The position numbers and the translations under genes were made by a program. A stretch of 64,000 nt of DNA from Nocardioides sp. zg-1230 (GTDB lineage: Bacteria > Actinomycetota > Actinomycetes > Propionibacteriales > Nocardioidaceae): the NCBI RefSeq assembly GCF_013155335.1, contig NZ_JABJQZ010000001.1:558001-622000 (forward strand), in the 5' to 3' direction. Below the pieces are notes generated by a model. That model saw only the letters and a list, made by a program, of their open reading frames with translations, did not search any database and was not told the origin of the DNA. How positions within the stretch are numbered: the first letter of the stretch is position 1; each line of letters starts with the position of its first letter. Positions 25,322 to 33,534 of the stretch are shown here, one piece after another.

Positions 25322-26929
25322 ATGACCTCCGACGCGGTCTCGACGGCGGGAACGGCCCCGGGCCGACGCGACTGGGGCGCCGTCCACTCCGGCCTCGCCG
25401 ACGCCCGCGACGCACTGTCGACCAGCGACCTCGGCCTGCTGGCCGAGGCGGCGTGGTGGATCGGCAACGGACCGGAGTCGATCGAGGTCGCGGAAGACCT
25501 GTACCACCGCCTGGTCGCCGAGGGACGGGCCGAGCTGGCCGCCGACTGCGCGCTGCGGTTGTCGTTGCTGTGGGTCGTCAGGGGCGACGTCCCGGTGGGG
25601 ACGGCCTGGCTCTCCCGCGCGCGCCGGGTGATCGCCGGCCTGCCTCGTGGTGTCCTGCACGGTTACCTGCTCTACCTCGAGCAGGCCCTCGACCTGGACC
25701 TCAGCGGCGACGCCGACGCTGCCGAGGCGGCGGCCGTCCAGATCGCCGAGCTGGCCGACGAGCTGGGCGATCCCACGCTCCGCAGCTTCGCCCTGGCCTC
25801 ACGGGGGATGGCGTCCGTACGCCGCGGTGCGACGCGCGAGGGCTTCTCCGACCTCGACGAGGCGATGCTCCCGGTCGTGGCGGGACAGGTCGACGCGCTC
25901 TGGTCCGGCGACCTCTACTGCACGGTCGTCCACCTGTGCGACGAGCTCGGCGACCTCGCCCGGATGCGGGCCTGGACGGAGTCGATGGCCCGGTGGGCGG
26001 AGCCCCAGGGCCGGACGTTCATGTATGCCCACGTCACGCGCGTCCACGAGCTCCAGCTGCTGGTCGCCGAGGGCTCGTGGGAGGCGGTCGAGGCCGAGCT
26101 CGGTGCGCGCAGCGCGGACCTGGTCGGTGCGCACGGGTGGCTCGCCGGTGAGGGCTACTACACGTTGGGGGAGGTACGCCGACTGCGCGGCGACGCCGCG
26201 GGAGCCGCGTCGGCGTACGCCACCGCCCGCAGCCTGGGCCACGACGCCCTGCCCGGTGCCGCGCTGCTGGTCCGCGACCGGGGGCGACCCACCGACGCCC
26301 TCGCCGCCCTGCGGGTCGGGCTCGCGGACGCGACGCGGCTCGGCCGGGCCCGGATGCTGCTCGCCGCTGTCGACCTGGCGCTGGCGGAGGGCGAGCCGGG
26401 ATACGCCCGCACGCTCGTGGCCGAGCTGGAGGACACCGCGGCGTGGTTCGGGACGCCCGGCCTCCGGGCCCGGGCCGACCAGGGCCGGGCCGCACTGCTG
26501 ATGGCGGAGGGTCGACCGGACGACGCGACATCGCTGCTGGAGCGGGCGGCCGAGGTCTACCGCGAACAGCGTCACCGCTACGCCATCGCCTCGGTCCACG
26601 AGGCCTTGTCGCACGCCCACCGGGCGGCGGGCGAGGCCGATCGTGCCGACGCGGCGGCCGCGACCGCGCTCGCGATCTACCGTCGGCTCGGCGCAGCGCC
26701 CGACGTCGCTCGCCTGGCGGCCGTCCAGGACCGGCCGTGCGGGCTGACCGACCGGGAGGTCGAGGTGCTGACCGCGGTCGCGGCCGGCGCGACCAACCGC
26801 GAGGTCGCGACCGCGCTGGTGATCAGCGAGAAGACGGTCGGGCGCCACCTCGCCAACATCTTCACCAAGATCGACGTGCGCACCCGCACGGCCGCCGCGG
26901 CCTGGGCTCGCGAGCACGACCTCGCCTGA
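25322..26929 (+). CDS. LuxR-family regulator with TPR-like sensor region, no ATPase
   Basis: 535 residues from ATG 25322. Residues about 20-460 are Ala/Leu-rich helical repeats resembling TPR units (for example AELADELGDPTLRSFALAS and DATSLLERAAEVYREQ). The C-terminal 65 residues are a LuxR HTH starting LTDREVEVLTAVAAG, with ISEKTVGRHLANIF as recognition region. Compared with LAL/MalT proteins the ATPase domain is absent. It is a cytoplasmic transcription factor of unknown signal. The downstream methyltransferase, 109 nt away on the same strand, is a possible target. The start lies where the nuoA remnant was cut. Confidence 0.88.
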   Translation: MTSDAVSTAGTAPGRRDWGAVHSGLADARDALSTSDLGLLAEAAWWIGNGPESIEVAEDLYHRLVAEGRAELAADCALRLSLLWVVRGDVPVGTAWLSRARRVIAGLPRGVLHGYLLYLEQALDLDLSGDADAAEAAAVQIAELADELGDPTLRSFALASRGMASVRRGATREGFSDLDEAMLPVVAGQVDALWSGDLYCTVVHLCDELGDLARMRAWTESMARWAEPQGRTFMYAHVTRVHELQLLVAEGSWEAVEAELGARSADLVGAHGWLAGEGYYTLGEVRRLRGDAAGAASAYATARSLGHDALPGAALLVRDRGRPTDALAALRVGLADATRLGRARMLLAAVDLALAEGEPGYARTLVAELEDTAAWFGTPGLRARADQGRAALLMAEGRPDDATSLLERAAEVYREQRHRYAIASVHEALSHAHRAAGEADRADAAAATALAIYRRLGAAPDVARLAAVQDRPCGLTDREVEVLTAVAAGATNREVATALVISEKTVGRHLANIFTKIDVRTRTAAAAWAREHDLA

Positions 26930-27038
26930 GCCGTACGCACCACGGGGCCGGGCCGAGATGGGGTGTCTGCCCGACGCGGCGGACGCCGCCGCGCTCCTAC
27001 CGTCCGAGGGACACACCACCCGACTCCAGGAGGACGCC

Positions 27039-28136
27039 ATGACCACGCTCGAGTCCGCACCCACCGCGACCACCGATGCCGAACCGGACAGCCGAGGATC
27101 CGACGCCGTCGCCGAGCGGATGCTGCAGATCGCCAACGACGGCGCGATCTGCGCGCTGGCCAGCATCGGCCACGAGCTCGGGCTCTTCGACGTCCTCGCG
27201 GGCCTGCCGCCCGTGACGTCTGTGCAGCTGGCCGACGCCGCCGGTCTGGACGAGCGCTACGTCCGCGAGTGGCTGGGCGGCATCGCATCCGCCGGCTTCG
27301 TGACGTACGAGCCGTCCGCCCGCACGTACGCCCTGCGGCCCGACCACACCGCGTTCCTCACCGGGACGTCGCCGGACAACATGACCCGGATGATGCGCTA
27401 CGACGCGCTCATGGGCCTCGTGCAGCCCAAGGTGGTGCGCGCCTTCCGCGAGGGGGGCGGGCTGTCGTACGACGACTACCCCGGCTTCCACGCCATCCAG
27501 GCCGAGGAGAGCGCGGCGGTCAACGACCGGTCGCTGGTCGACACGGTCATCCCCGTCGCGGGCGTCACCGATCGACTGGGGGCGGGCATCGACGTCGCCG
27601 ACGTGGGCTGCGGGCGCGGGCACGCGATCAACCTGCTCGCACGCGCCTTCCCGCAGAGCCGCTTCTGGGGTCTCGACTTCAGCGCCGAGGCGATCACGGA
27701 CGCGCGCGCGGAGGCGAAGGCGTGGGGGCTGCGCAACGCCACGTTCGTGGCGTGCGACGTGGCCTCCCCCGTGTCCGAGCCGGGGTCCTACGACCTCGTC
27801 ACCGCGTTCGACTCGATCCACGACCAGGCCCACCCGGCGACCGTGCTCGCCAACGTCCACGCGTCGCTGCGACCCGGCGGCACGTTCCTCATGGTCGACA
27901 TCAACGCCTCCAGCAACCTCGAGGACAACCTCGACCTGCCGTGGGCCAGCTTCCTCTACATGATCTCCACCTCCCACTGCATGTCGGTCTCCCTGGCCCA
28001 GGGCGGCGACGGCCTCGGCACCGTCTGGGGCGTGCAGACCGCGGAGCGGATGCTGCACGAGGCCGGCTTCTCCGACGTCGTCGTCCACGAGCTCGAGGAG
28101 GACCCGTTCAACGCCTACTTCGTGGCCCGCACCTGA
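27039..28136 (+). CDS. SAM-dependent methyltransferase with winged-helix N-domain
   Basis: 365 residues from ATG 27039, with AGGAGG upstream. Residues about 35-110 form a winged-helix dimerisation domain (LGLFDVLAGLPPVTSVQLADAAG...VREWLGGI), as in O-methyltransferase-like proteins. SAM-binding motif I VADVGCGRGHAINLLARAFP is near residue 185, motif II-like FWGLDFS follows, and LVTAFDSIHD is the motif IV region. The acceptor is unknown. Related proteins are often annotated as transcriptional regulators because of the N-domain. It follows the LuxR gene and may be under its control. Confidence 0.88.
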   Translation: MTTLESAPTATTDAEPDSRGSDAVAERMLQIANDGAICALASIGHELGLFDVLAGLPPVTSVQLADAAGLDERYVREWLGGIASAGFVTYEPSARTYALRPDHTAFLTGTSPDNMTRMMRYDALMGLVQPKVVRAFREGGGLSYDDYPGFHAIQAEESAAVNDRSLVDTVIPVAGVTDRLGAGIDVADVGCGRGHAINLLARAFPQSRFWGLDFSAEAITDARAEAKAWGLRNATFVACDVASPVSEPGSYDLVTAFDSIHDQAHPATVLANVHASLRPGGTFLMVDINASSNLEDNLDLPWASFLYMISTSHCMSVSLAQGGDGLGTVWGVQTAERMLHEAGFSDVVVHELEEDPFNAYFVART

Positions 28137-28226
28137 CTGATTCCCATCGTTGGGCGATGACGTGGGCGGGCCTCCGTGCCTAGCGTGGTGGGTGACGGAG
28201 ATCGTCGGAGGGACGAGGTGACGCAG

Positions 28227-28583
28227 ATGTCCGAAGCAGCACTGTTCGTCGGGTGGGGCCAACCCGTGCGGGGCCGCGAGAAGCGCTCGCTCGACGTGTT
28301 CAACGACGCCGTGACCTACTACGGCGAACGCGTGGCGGACGGCTCGATCGACAGCTTCGAGCCCGTCCTGCTCGACCCCCACGGTGGAGACCTGCAGGGG
28401 TTCATGCTCATCAAGGGATCCGCCGAGGGCCTGACCGCGATGCGGGCCACCGAGGAGTTCCAGCGGCTCCACCTGCGTGCCGGGATGATCGTGGACAACC
28501 TCGGCATCATCGACGCACGGGTGGACGACGCCGTGCTGACCCAGCTCGGCTGGTTCAGCGACGCCGCGGAGGAGCTCGGCTGA
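28227..28583 (+). CDS. Small conserved hypothetical protein (dimeric alpha/beta-barrel-like)
   Basis: 118 residues from ATG 28227; GTG 28218, with GGAGG 7 nt upstream, is an equally plausible start. The sequence ALFVGWGQPVRGREKRSLDVF...YYGERVADGSIDSFEPVLL...GFMLIKGS shows a beta-alpha-beta-beta pattern like EthD or YCII dimeric barrels. There is no catalytic signature and no membrane segment. It lies between the methyltransferase and the malyl-CoA-lyase-like gene with its own ribosome-binding site. I do not recognise a function. Confidence 0.65.
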   Translation: MSEAALFVGWGQPVRGREKRSLDVFNDAVTYYGERVADGSIDSFEPVLLDPHGGDLQGFMLIKGSAEGLTAMRATEEFQRLHLRAGMIVDNLGIIDARVDDAVLTQLGWFSDAAEELG

Positions 28584-28643
28584 CGGCTCCTGGCGAGACA
28601 TGCGTCATATCCGGCGCCCGACGCGCGGCGGTAGTTTGCGCGC

Positions 28644-29726
28644 ATGACACGCCCCGCCAAGGACTTCTTCGCTCCTCTCGCCGTCGGCGCGCCGACGCCC
28701 CCGCGCGAGATCCCGGCCCGGCCGAGCCGCGCGATCCACTTCTTCGACCCCGGCAACGAGAAGATGGCCGCCAAGGTGCCCGACATGGTCGGCACGGTCG
28801 ACGTGCTGCTCGGCAACCTCGAGGACGCCGTCAAGGCGGAGAACAAGGAGAAGTCCCGGCAGGGCCTCGTCGACATCGGCAAGGCGACAGACTTCGGCAA
28901 GACCCAGTTCTGGACGCGCATCAACTCCCTCGACAGCCCGTGGGTGCTCGACGACCTGACGACGCTGGTGCCCGCGATCGGCGACAGGCTCGACGTCATC
29001 ATGGTGCCGAAGGTGCAGGGCGCCGAGGACATCCACTACGTCGACCGGTTGCTCGCCCAGCTCGAGGCGAAGGCCGGCCTCGACCGGCCGATCCTCGTGC
29101 ACGCGATCCTGGAGACCGCGCGCGGCGTGGCCAACATCGAGGAGATCTGCGCCGCCAGCCCGCGGATGCAGGGCCTGTCCCTCGGCCCCGCCGACCTGGC
29201 CGCGGACCGCCGGATGAAGACCACCCGCGTCGGCGGTGGCCACCCGGGCTACCTGGTGCGGCAGGACCCGGTGAAGGACGACCTCGGGGTGCCGCAGTAC
29301 GACGCCCAGCGCACGTCGTACCAGCAGGACCTGTGGCACTACACGGTCGCCCGGATGGTCGACGCGTGCGCCATGCACGGGATCTACCCCTACTACGGGC
29401 CGTTCGGCGACATCAAGGACACCGTCGCGTGCGAGGACCAGTTCCGCAACGCGTTCCTCCTCGGCTGCGTCGGCGCCTGGTCGCTCCACCCGGTGCAGAT
29501 CACGATCGCCAACAAGGTGTTCTCCCCCAGCGTCGAGGACGTCGCGCACGCGCGGCGCGTCATCGCCGCGATGGGCGACGGCACCGGCGCGGTGATGATC
29601 GACGGCAAGATGGAGGACGACGCCTCGGTCAAGCAGTGCCAGGTCATGGTCGCGCTGGCCGACGAGCTGGCCGCCATCGACCCGGAGCTGAAGAAGCAGT
29701 ACGACGCCATCGAGCTGGAGGCCTGA
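28644..29726 (+). CDS. HpcH/HpaI-family CoA-ester lyase (malyl-CoA lyase-like)
   Basis: 360 residues. TIM-barrel CitE/malyl-CoA-lyase features are visible: FFDPGNEKMAAKVPDM start, LGNLEDAVKAENK (Mg-binding and acidic region), IMVPKVQGAEDIHYVD, ILVHAILETARGVANIEEI (the E that binds Mg), then GLSLGPADLAADRRMK and a lid with GAWSLHPVQITIANKVF. Reversible cleavage of a malyl- or methylmalyl-CoA-type thioester is the likely reaction, in the cytoplasm. It is 1 nt from the next gene, a second member of the same superfamily, so the two form an operon. Confidence 0.85.
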   Translation: MTRPAKDFFAPLAVGAPTPPREIPARPSRAIHFFDPGNEKMAAKVPDMVGTVDVLLGNLEDAVKAENKEKSRQGLVDIGKATDFGKTQFWTRINSLDSPWVLDDLTTLVPAIGDRLDVIMVPKVQGAEDIHYVDRLLAQLEAKAGLDRPILVHAILETARGVANIEEICAASPRMQGLSLGPADLAADRRMKTTRVGGGHPGYLVRQDPVKDDLGVPQYDAQRTSYQQDLWHYTVARMVDACAMHGIYPYYGPFGDIKDTVACEDQFRNAFLLGCVGAWSLHPVQITIANKVFSPSVEDVAHARRVIAAMGDGTGAVMIDGKMEDDASVKQCQVMVALADELAAIDPELKKQYDAIELEA

Positions 29727-29727
29727 G

Positions 29728-30597
29728 ATGACCGAGTTCACCCCGCTCCGCTCCGTCCTCTACATGCCCAGCTCCAACGAGCGGGCCCTGGAGAAGGCCA
29801 AGTCGATCGCCTGCGACGGCCTCATCCTCGACCTCGAGGACGCCGTCGCGCCCGACGCCAAGCCGGCCGCTCGTGAGGCGGCGGCCGCCGCTGCCGCCAG
29901 CGGCGACTACGGTCGACGTACGGTCACCATCCGCGTCAACGGCCTCGGCACCGAGTGGCACGACGACGACATCGTCGCCGCCAGCCAGGCCGGTCCGGCC
30001 GCGATCGTCGTGCCCAAGGTCGACAGCGCCGACGACGTCGCGCGCCTCGTCGCGGCGATGGACAAGGCCGGCGCTCCCGACCACACCCGTCTCTGGGCGA
30101 TGGTCGAGACCCCCGTCGCGATCCTCGACGCCCTCGCCATCGCGCGCGCATCGGGGCGGATCGGCGCCTTCGTCCTCGGCACCAACGACCTGGTCAAGGA
30201 GCTGTACGCCGAGCACGTGCCGGGCCGTGCCCCCATCCTGCCCAGCCTCCACACCGCGCTCCTCGCCGGTCGGGCAGCGGGCATCGCCGTCATCGACGGC
30301 GTCTACAACGACGTCAAGGACACCGAGGGCTTCCTCGCTGAGTGTGAGCAGGGCCGGCAGATGGGGTTCGACGGCAAGACCCTCATCCACCCCGGCCAGG
30401 TCGAGGGCGCCAACCGCGCCTTCGCGCCCAGCGAGCAGGCCGTCGAGGACGCACGTGGCCTGATCGCGGCGTTCGAGGACGGGAAGGGCGCCGGCGTGGT
30501 GACGTACAACGGCAAGATGGTGGAGAACCTGCACGTCGAGTCGGCTCGGCGCACCCTGGCGATCGACGAGGCGATCCGGGCGCTCGGCACCGCCTGA
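29728..30597 (+). CDS. CitE-like CoA-ester lyase / malyl-CoA thioesterase-like
   Basis: 289 residues, the size of CitE-like proteins. Motifs: RSVLYMPSSNERALEKAKS (CoA phosphate binding), DGLILDLEDAVAPDAK (Mg Asp/Glu), VNGLGTEWHDDD, IVVPKVDSADDV, LWAMVETPVAILDA (Mg Glu), FVLGTNDLVKE, GKTLIHPGQVE. It probably acts after or beside the 360-residue lyase directly upstream; such pairs can make a malyl-CoA lyase and a malyl-CoA thioesterase. The exact division of labour is inferred. Hairpins follow at 30668-30716. Confidence 0.87.
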   Translation: MTEFTPLRSVLYMPSSNERALEKAKSIACDGLILDLEDAVAPDAKPAAREAAAAAAASGDYGRRTVTIRVNGLGTEWHDDDIVAASQAGPAAIVVPKVDSADDVARLVAAMDKAGAPDHTRLWAMVETPVAILDALAIARASGRIGAFVLGTNDLVKELYAEHVPGRAPILPSLHTALLAGRAAGIAVIDGVYNDVKDTEGFLAECEQGRQMGFDGKTLIHPGQVEGANRAFAPSEQAVEDARGLIAAFEDGKGAGVVTYNGKMVENLHVESARRTLAIDEAIRALGTA

Positions 30598-30667
30598 CCC
30601 CCACCCGACGGGGTGGACAGAGCATGGACAGCACTTCACCCGCAGGGAGGGTTCTGACTTTGCGAAA

Positions 30668-30716
30668 GGCGGAGGGGACCGCCAGAGTGATCCGGCCCGC
30701 CCACCGTGGGTGGGCC
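30668..30716 (+). terminator. Two hairpins after the CitE-like gene
   Basis: GGCGG (30668-30672) pairs with CCGCC (30679-30683). Then GGCCCGCCCAC (30694-30704) pairs with GTGGGTGGGCC (30707-30716) with one G-T wobble. They sit between the lyase stop and the next small gene, consistent with termination or attenuation. Confidence 0.5.
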
Positions 30717-30747
30717 GCAACCCCCCCGCACCACCTAGGAGACACCC

Positions 30748-30891
30748 ATGATTGTCCTCGGACTGATCCTTCTCATCCTCGGCCTCCTGCTCCCCCAGAG
30801 CATCCTGACCACCATCGGCATCATCCTGATCGTGGTCGGCCTGGTCCTGAACTTCGTGCCGATCGGCGGGTCCAGCCGACGGGTCTGGTAG
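30748..30891 (+). CDS. 47-residue two-helix membrane peptide (DUF6131-like)
   Basis: ATG 30748 follows AGGAGA at 6-nt spacing. The 47-residue product is two hydrophobic helices, MIVLGLILLILGLLLPQSI and TIGIILIVVGLVLNFV, ending GGSSRRVW. This short Leu/Ile hairpin with a basic C-terminus matches the small DUF6131-type proteins of actinobacteria. It should sit in the membrane as a helical hairpin. Function unknown. It is too short for many gene finders, but the start signal and composition are convincing. Confidence 0.75.
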   Translation: MIVLGLILLILGLLLPQSILTTIGIILIVVGLVLNFVPIGGSSRRVW

Positions 30892-30988
30892 CGGCTTCGC
30901 CACACCTGGCGATCGGGCCTCGGACACCAGTGGTGTCCGAGGCCCTGCTGCGTCCGGGACCAGCCGGGTCGTCTCGGGCCGGGTCGTC

Positions 30989-32017
30989 TCAGGCGCTCTC
31001 GTTGGCCCGGCGGATGCGTTCGTTGAGCCAGGTGGTCGCGGTTCCCATCCAGCCCGCGAGGTCGTGGACCAGCTTGCCCAGGGTGTCCTGGGTCCGCTCG
31101 AACGCAGCGGTGTAGCTGGCGGCGGCCTCCTGGGCGGCGTCGCTGACCGAGGCGGTGTCGTCGTCGGCACGGCGCGGGTAGTCGCCGCCGAGGATCCTCG
31201 TGTAGGCGCCCGAGTCGATCCAGCGCCGCAGCTCGGTCGCGCGGACGACTGCGAACGGGTGGCTCTGCTGCTGGAGCAGCGAGAGCTTGATGAGGGACTC
31301 CCGGACGTCGCCGCCCTCGTCGTACTCCGCGCCCTGGGACAGGAACGACGTGACGTCGAGCTCCTCAAGGGTGCCGCCGCTCGCGAGCTTCATGTGGGTG
31401 CGCAGCGCCGCGGTCGGGTCCTGGCTGGCCAGCAGGCCCGCGCGGTCGGCGGACAGCTCGGCCTTGCGCGACCACTCCAGCAGCCCGACGGTGATCATCC
31501 GGATGCCGATCGCCCCGCCGGGGATGGAGCTGAGCAGGCCGCCGAGGCCGAGGAGCCGGAGCAGCAGCGTGCGGTAGACGGCGTGGCCGCTGACCGCGTG
31601 GCCGAGCTCGTGACCGATGACGAAACGGAGCTCGTCGTCGTCGAGGTGGTGCACCAGTCCCGAGGACAGCACGATGATCGGCCGGTCCATGCCGACCGTG
31701 ACTGCGGTGAGCGTCGGGTCGGCCTGGACGTAGAGCTCCGGCAGGTCGCTGACGTCGAGGCTCCGCCCCACCTCCGCGAGCAGCCGGTGCAGGCGTGCGA
31801 ACTGCCGCTCGTCGACGCGCACGGCCGAGCCGAGCAGCGTCAGCCGCCAGGCCCGCTCGCGGAACACCCCCGACATGGTCTTGAGCAGCACGTCGAAGCC
31901 CTTGAGCTTGCGCAGTGCGACCAGTGCGCCCTTGTCGGCGGGGTGCTCCCACGCCCGCGAGCTGATGTCCGTGAGCACGACGCGCGCACGCGCCGGCTTC
32001 TTCTCCCCCGATGCCAT
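30989..32017 (-). CDS. M48-family (HtpX-like) metallopeptidase
   Basis: 342 residues. The zinc motif HELGH (FVIGHELGHAVSGHA, about residue 137) and the third ligand region RKAELSADRAGLLAS are intact. A hydrophobic segment between them (LLLRLLGLGGLLSS...IGIRMITVGLL) suggests membrane association. The C-terminal 100 residues are helical and soluble. M48 proteases remove damaged membrane proteins. This one has no N-terminal transmembrane pair as in true HtpX, so it is a shorter actinobacterial subfamily. It is divergent from the phosphotransferase gene, with 101 nt between starts. Confidence 0.88.
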   Translation of the reverse strand: MASGEKKPARARVVLTDISSRAWEHPADKGALVALRKLKGFDVLLKTMSGVFRERAWRLTLLGSAVRVDERQFARLHRLLAEVGRSLDVSDLPELYVQADPTLTAVTVGMDRPIIVLSSGLVHHLDDDELRFVIGHELGHAVSGHAVYRTLLLRLLGLGGLLSSIPGGAIGIRMITVGLLEWSRKAELSADRAGLLASQDPTAALRTHMKLASGGTLEELDVTSFLSQGAEYDEGGDVRESLIKLSLLQQQSHPFAVVRATELRRWIDSGAYTRILGGDYPRRADDDTASVSDAAQEAAASYTAAFERTQDTLGKLVHDLAGWMGTATTWLNERIRRANESA

Positions 32018-32118
32018 GGAGGGATCCTGACCTACGCGACCGCGTCGTGTCGCGGGTTCGCCCGGACCCCGTCGAAATCAGTGTGCCGATCGGCCGTCCC
32101 GCGGCCATCATTCTCCGC

Positions 32119-33408
32119 ATGGCCGGCTCGAAGCGCACGCACCACGTCGCCCTCGTCCGCGACGAGACCGTCCTGGTGGCCGGGGACGGGTCTCTGCCGA
32201 GCTTCGTGCAGGACCTGGCGGACGACGCCGCACCCGAGCCGACGGCGTACGCCACCACGCTGGTCGGCGACGGGGTGCACCTGGCCCCGGTCGTGGTGCT
32301 GCCGCAGGAGGACGACGACGTACGGCCCGACCGGTTGCACGTCCTCGCGCTACGAGGCGCCGTACCCGCTGGCACGTCGTGGCGCCCGGTCGACGACCTC
32401 GCCGAGCCGTGGCGGACGCCGGTGCGGACGGCGCTCGAGGAGTACGCCGGCGACGCCCCGCCGCGACGACCGGACTGGTTCCGCCCGGGCTGGCACGACC
32501 GCGTCGAGACGTGGGTGGACGGGCAGCTGACCGCGACCGGGCGTCGTCGGATCGGTCCGCTCCGCACCCATCGGGTCTGGGGCATCTCCGCCGTGCTCGA
32601 GGTGCCGACCGACCGCGGCACGCTGTGGTTCAAGGCGTGCTGCGACCACTTCATCGCCGAGGCGGCCATCGTGCACCGCCTCGCCGCGAGGATCGGCCAC
32701 CTGGTGCCGGTGCTGGCGGGGGCGGACGACGAAGCCGGCTGGCTGCTCATGGAGCCGCTGCACGGCGCCTCCGACCGCGACCGGGCCCCGGGCGCGGTCG
32801 ACGTGGTGGCGCCGCTGTGGGCGCAGGCCCAGATCGCAGCACTCGAGTGGCTCGACGAGCTGCGCGCGGCGGGCTGTCCCGAGCGTGGCCTGGAGGCCAT
32901 GCTCGCGGCGTGGCACGACGTCCTGGCCACCAGCCCGGAGATGGCGCTGCTCACCGACGCCGAGCGGCAGGAGCTGCCCACCGCCACCGCCCGCGCCGAG
33001 GCGCTGGTGCGCGAGTTCTGGGGGTGCGGGATCCCCGACACGCTCTCCCACGGCGACCTCCACCCCGGCAACGTCGCCTACGACGAGCGCGAGGTGCGGA
33101 TCTTCGACTGGACGGACGCGTGCGTGAGCCACCCGTTCCTCGACGGCAGCCACCTGGCCCGCGTCCTCGACTGGTACGGGACCGGCGAGGGCGAGGCGGA
33201 GCGGGTGATGCAGGCGCACGCGCGGCCGTGGCGCGAGGCCTTCCCGCAGGCCGACGTCGACCACGCGCTCGAGCTCGCACCCCTGGCCGACCTCGTCTTC
33301 CAGACCGTCACCTTCGCCCACATCGCGGCAGCGTCCGAGGACGGTTCCGGTGACTTCACCGGGACCGTCGCCCGGCTCACGAGCGCGCTGCTCGACGTGG
33401 TCCGCTGA
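32119..33408 (+). CDS. Aminoglycoside-phosphotransferase-fold kinase
   Basis: 429 residues from ATG 32119; no clear ribosome-binding site is seen, so it may be leaderless. Residues about 1-150 form an N-terminal extension of unknown fold. The kinase-like part starts near 155, with catalytic loop LSHGDLHPGNVAYD and metal motif IFDWTDACVSHPFLD (APH Brenner motif and DFG-equivalent DW). Such proteins phosphorylate small molecules such as sugars, homoserine or antibiotics; the substrate here cannot be read. It stands alone and is convergent with the M14 gene. Confidence 0.82.
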   Translation: MAGSKRTHHVALVRDETVLVAGDGSLPSFVQDLADDAAPEPTAYATTLVGDGVHLAPVVVLPQEDDDVRPDRLHVLALRGAVPAGTSWRPVDDLAEPWRTPVRTALEEYAGDAPPRRPDWFRPGWHDRVETWVDGQLTATGRRRIGPLRTHRVWGISAVLEVPTDRGTLWFKACCDHFIAEAAIVHRLAARIGHLVPVLAGADDEAGWLLMEPLHGASDRDRAPGAVDVVAPLWAQAQIAALEWLDELRAAGCPERGLEAMLAAWHDVLATSPEMALLTDAERQELPTATARAEALVREFWGCGIPDTLSHGDLHPGNVAYDEREVRIFDWTDACVSHPFLDGSHLARVLDWYGTGEGEAERVMQAHARPWREAFPQADVDHALELAPLADLVFQTVTFAHIAAASEDGSGDFTGTVARLTSALLDVVR

Positions 33409-33464
33409 TCGCTCGAGCTCGTCGGACTGCTTGCTCTGCCCGGGCTCGGACGCCCACCATCGGC

Positions 33465-33525
33465 GCACGTGCGGCGGATCTGGCCCTCGATACGCCGATC
33501 CGGGGGCCACTTCCGCCGCACGTGC
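33465..33525. terminator. Long inverted repeat between convergent genes
   Basis: A 22-nt arm at 33465-33486 starting GCACGTGCGGCGGATCTGG matches the complement of 33504-33525 with three mismatches, around an 17-nt loop. It lies between the ends of two convergent genes and could act as a bidirectional terminator. Confidence 0.6.
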
Positions 33526-33534
33526 GGCGGTCGG

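Noticed and set aside
24929..25660. Full-length gene of 243 codons containing nuoA
   Set aside because: Only the last 92 codons look like NuoA; the upstream part is the reverse complement of the LuxR gene with Arg/Gly-rich shadow composition.
26958..27038. Upstream start of the methyltransferase at 26958
   Set aside because: AGGAGG sits correctly for ATG 27039, and the extra residues are low-complexity intergenic translation.
30598..30747. Riboswitch before the 47-residue membrane peptide gene
   Set aside because: Two simple hairpins explain the structure; no conserved aptamer core could be recognised.
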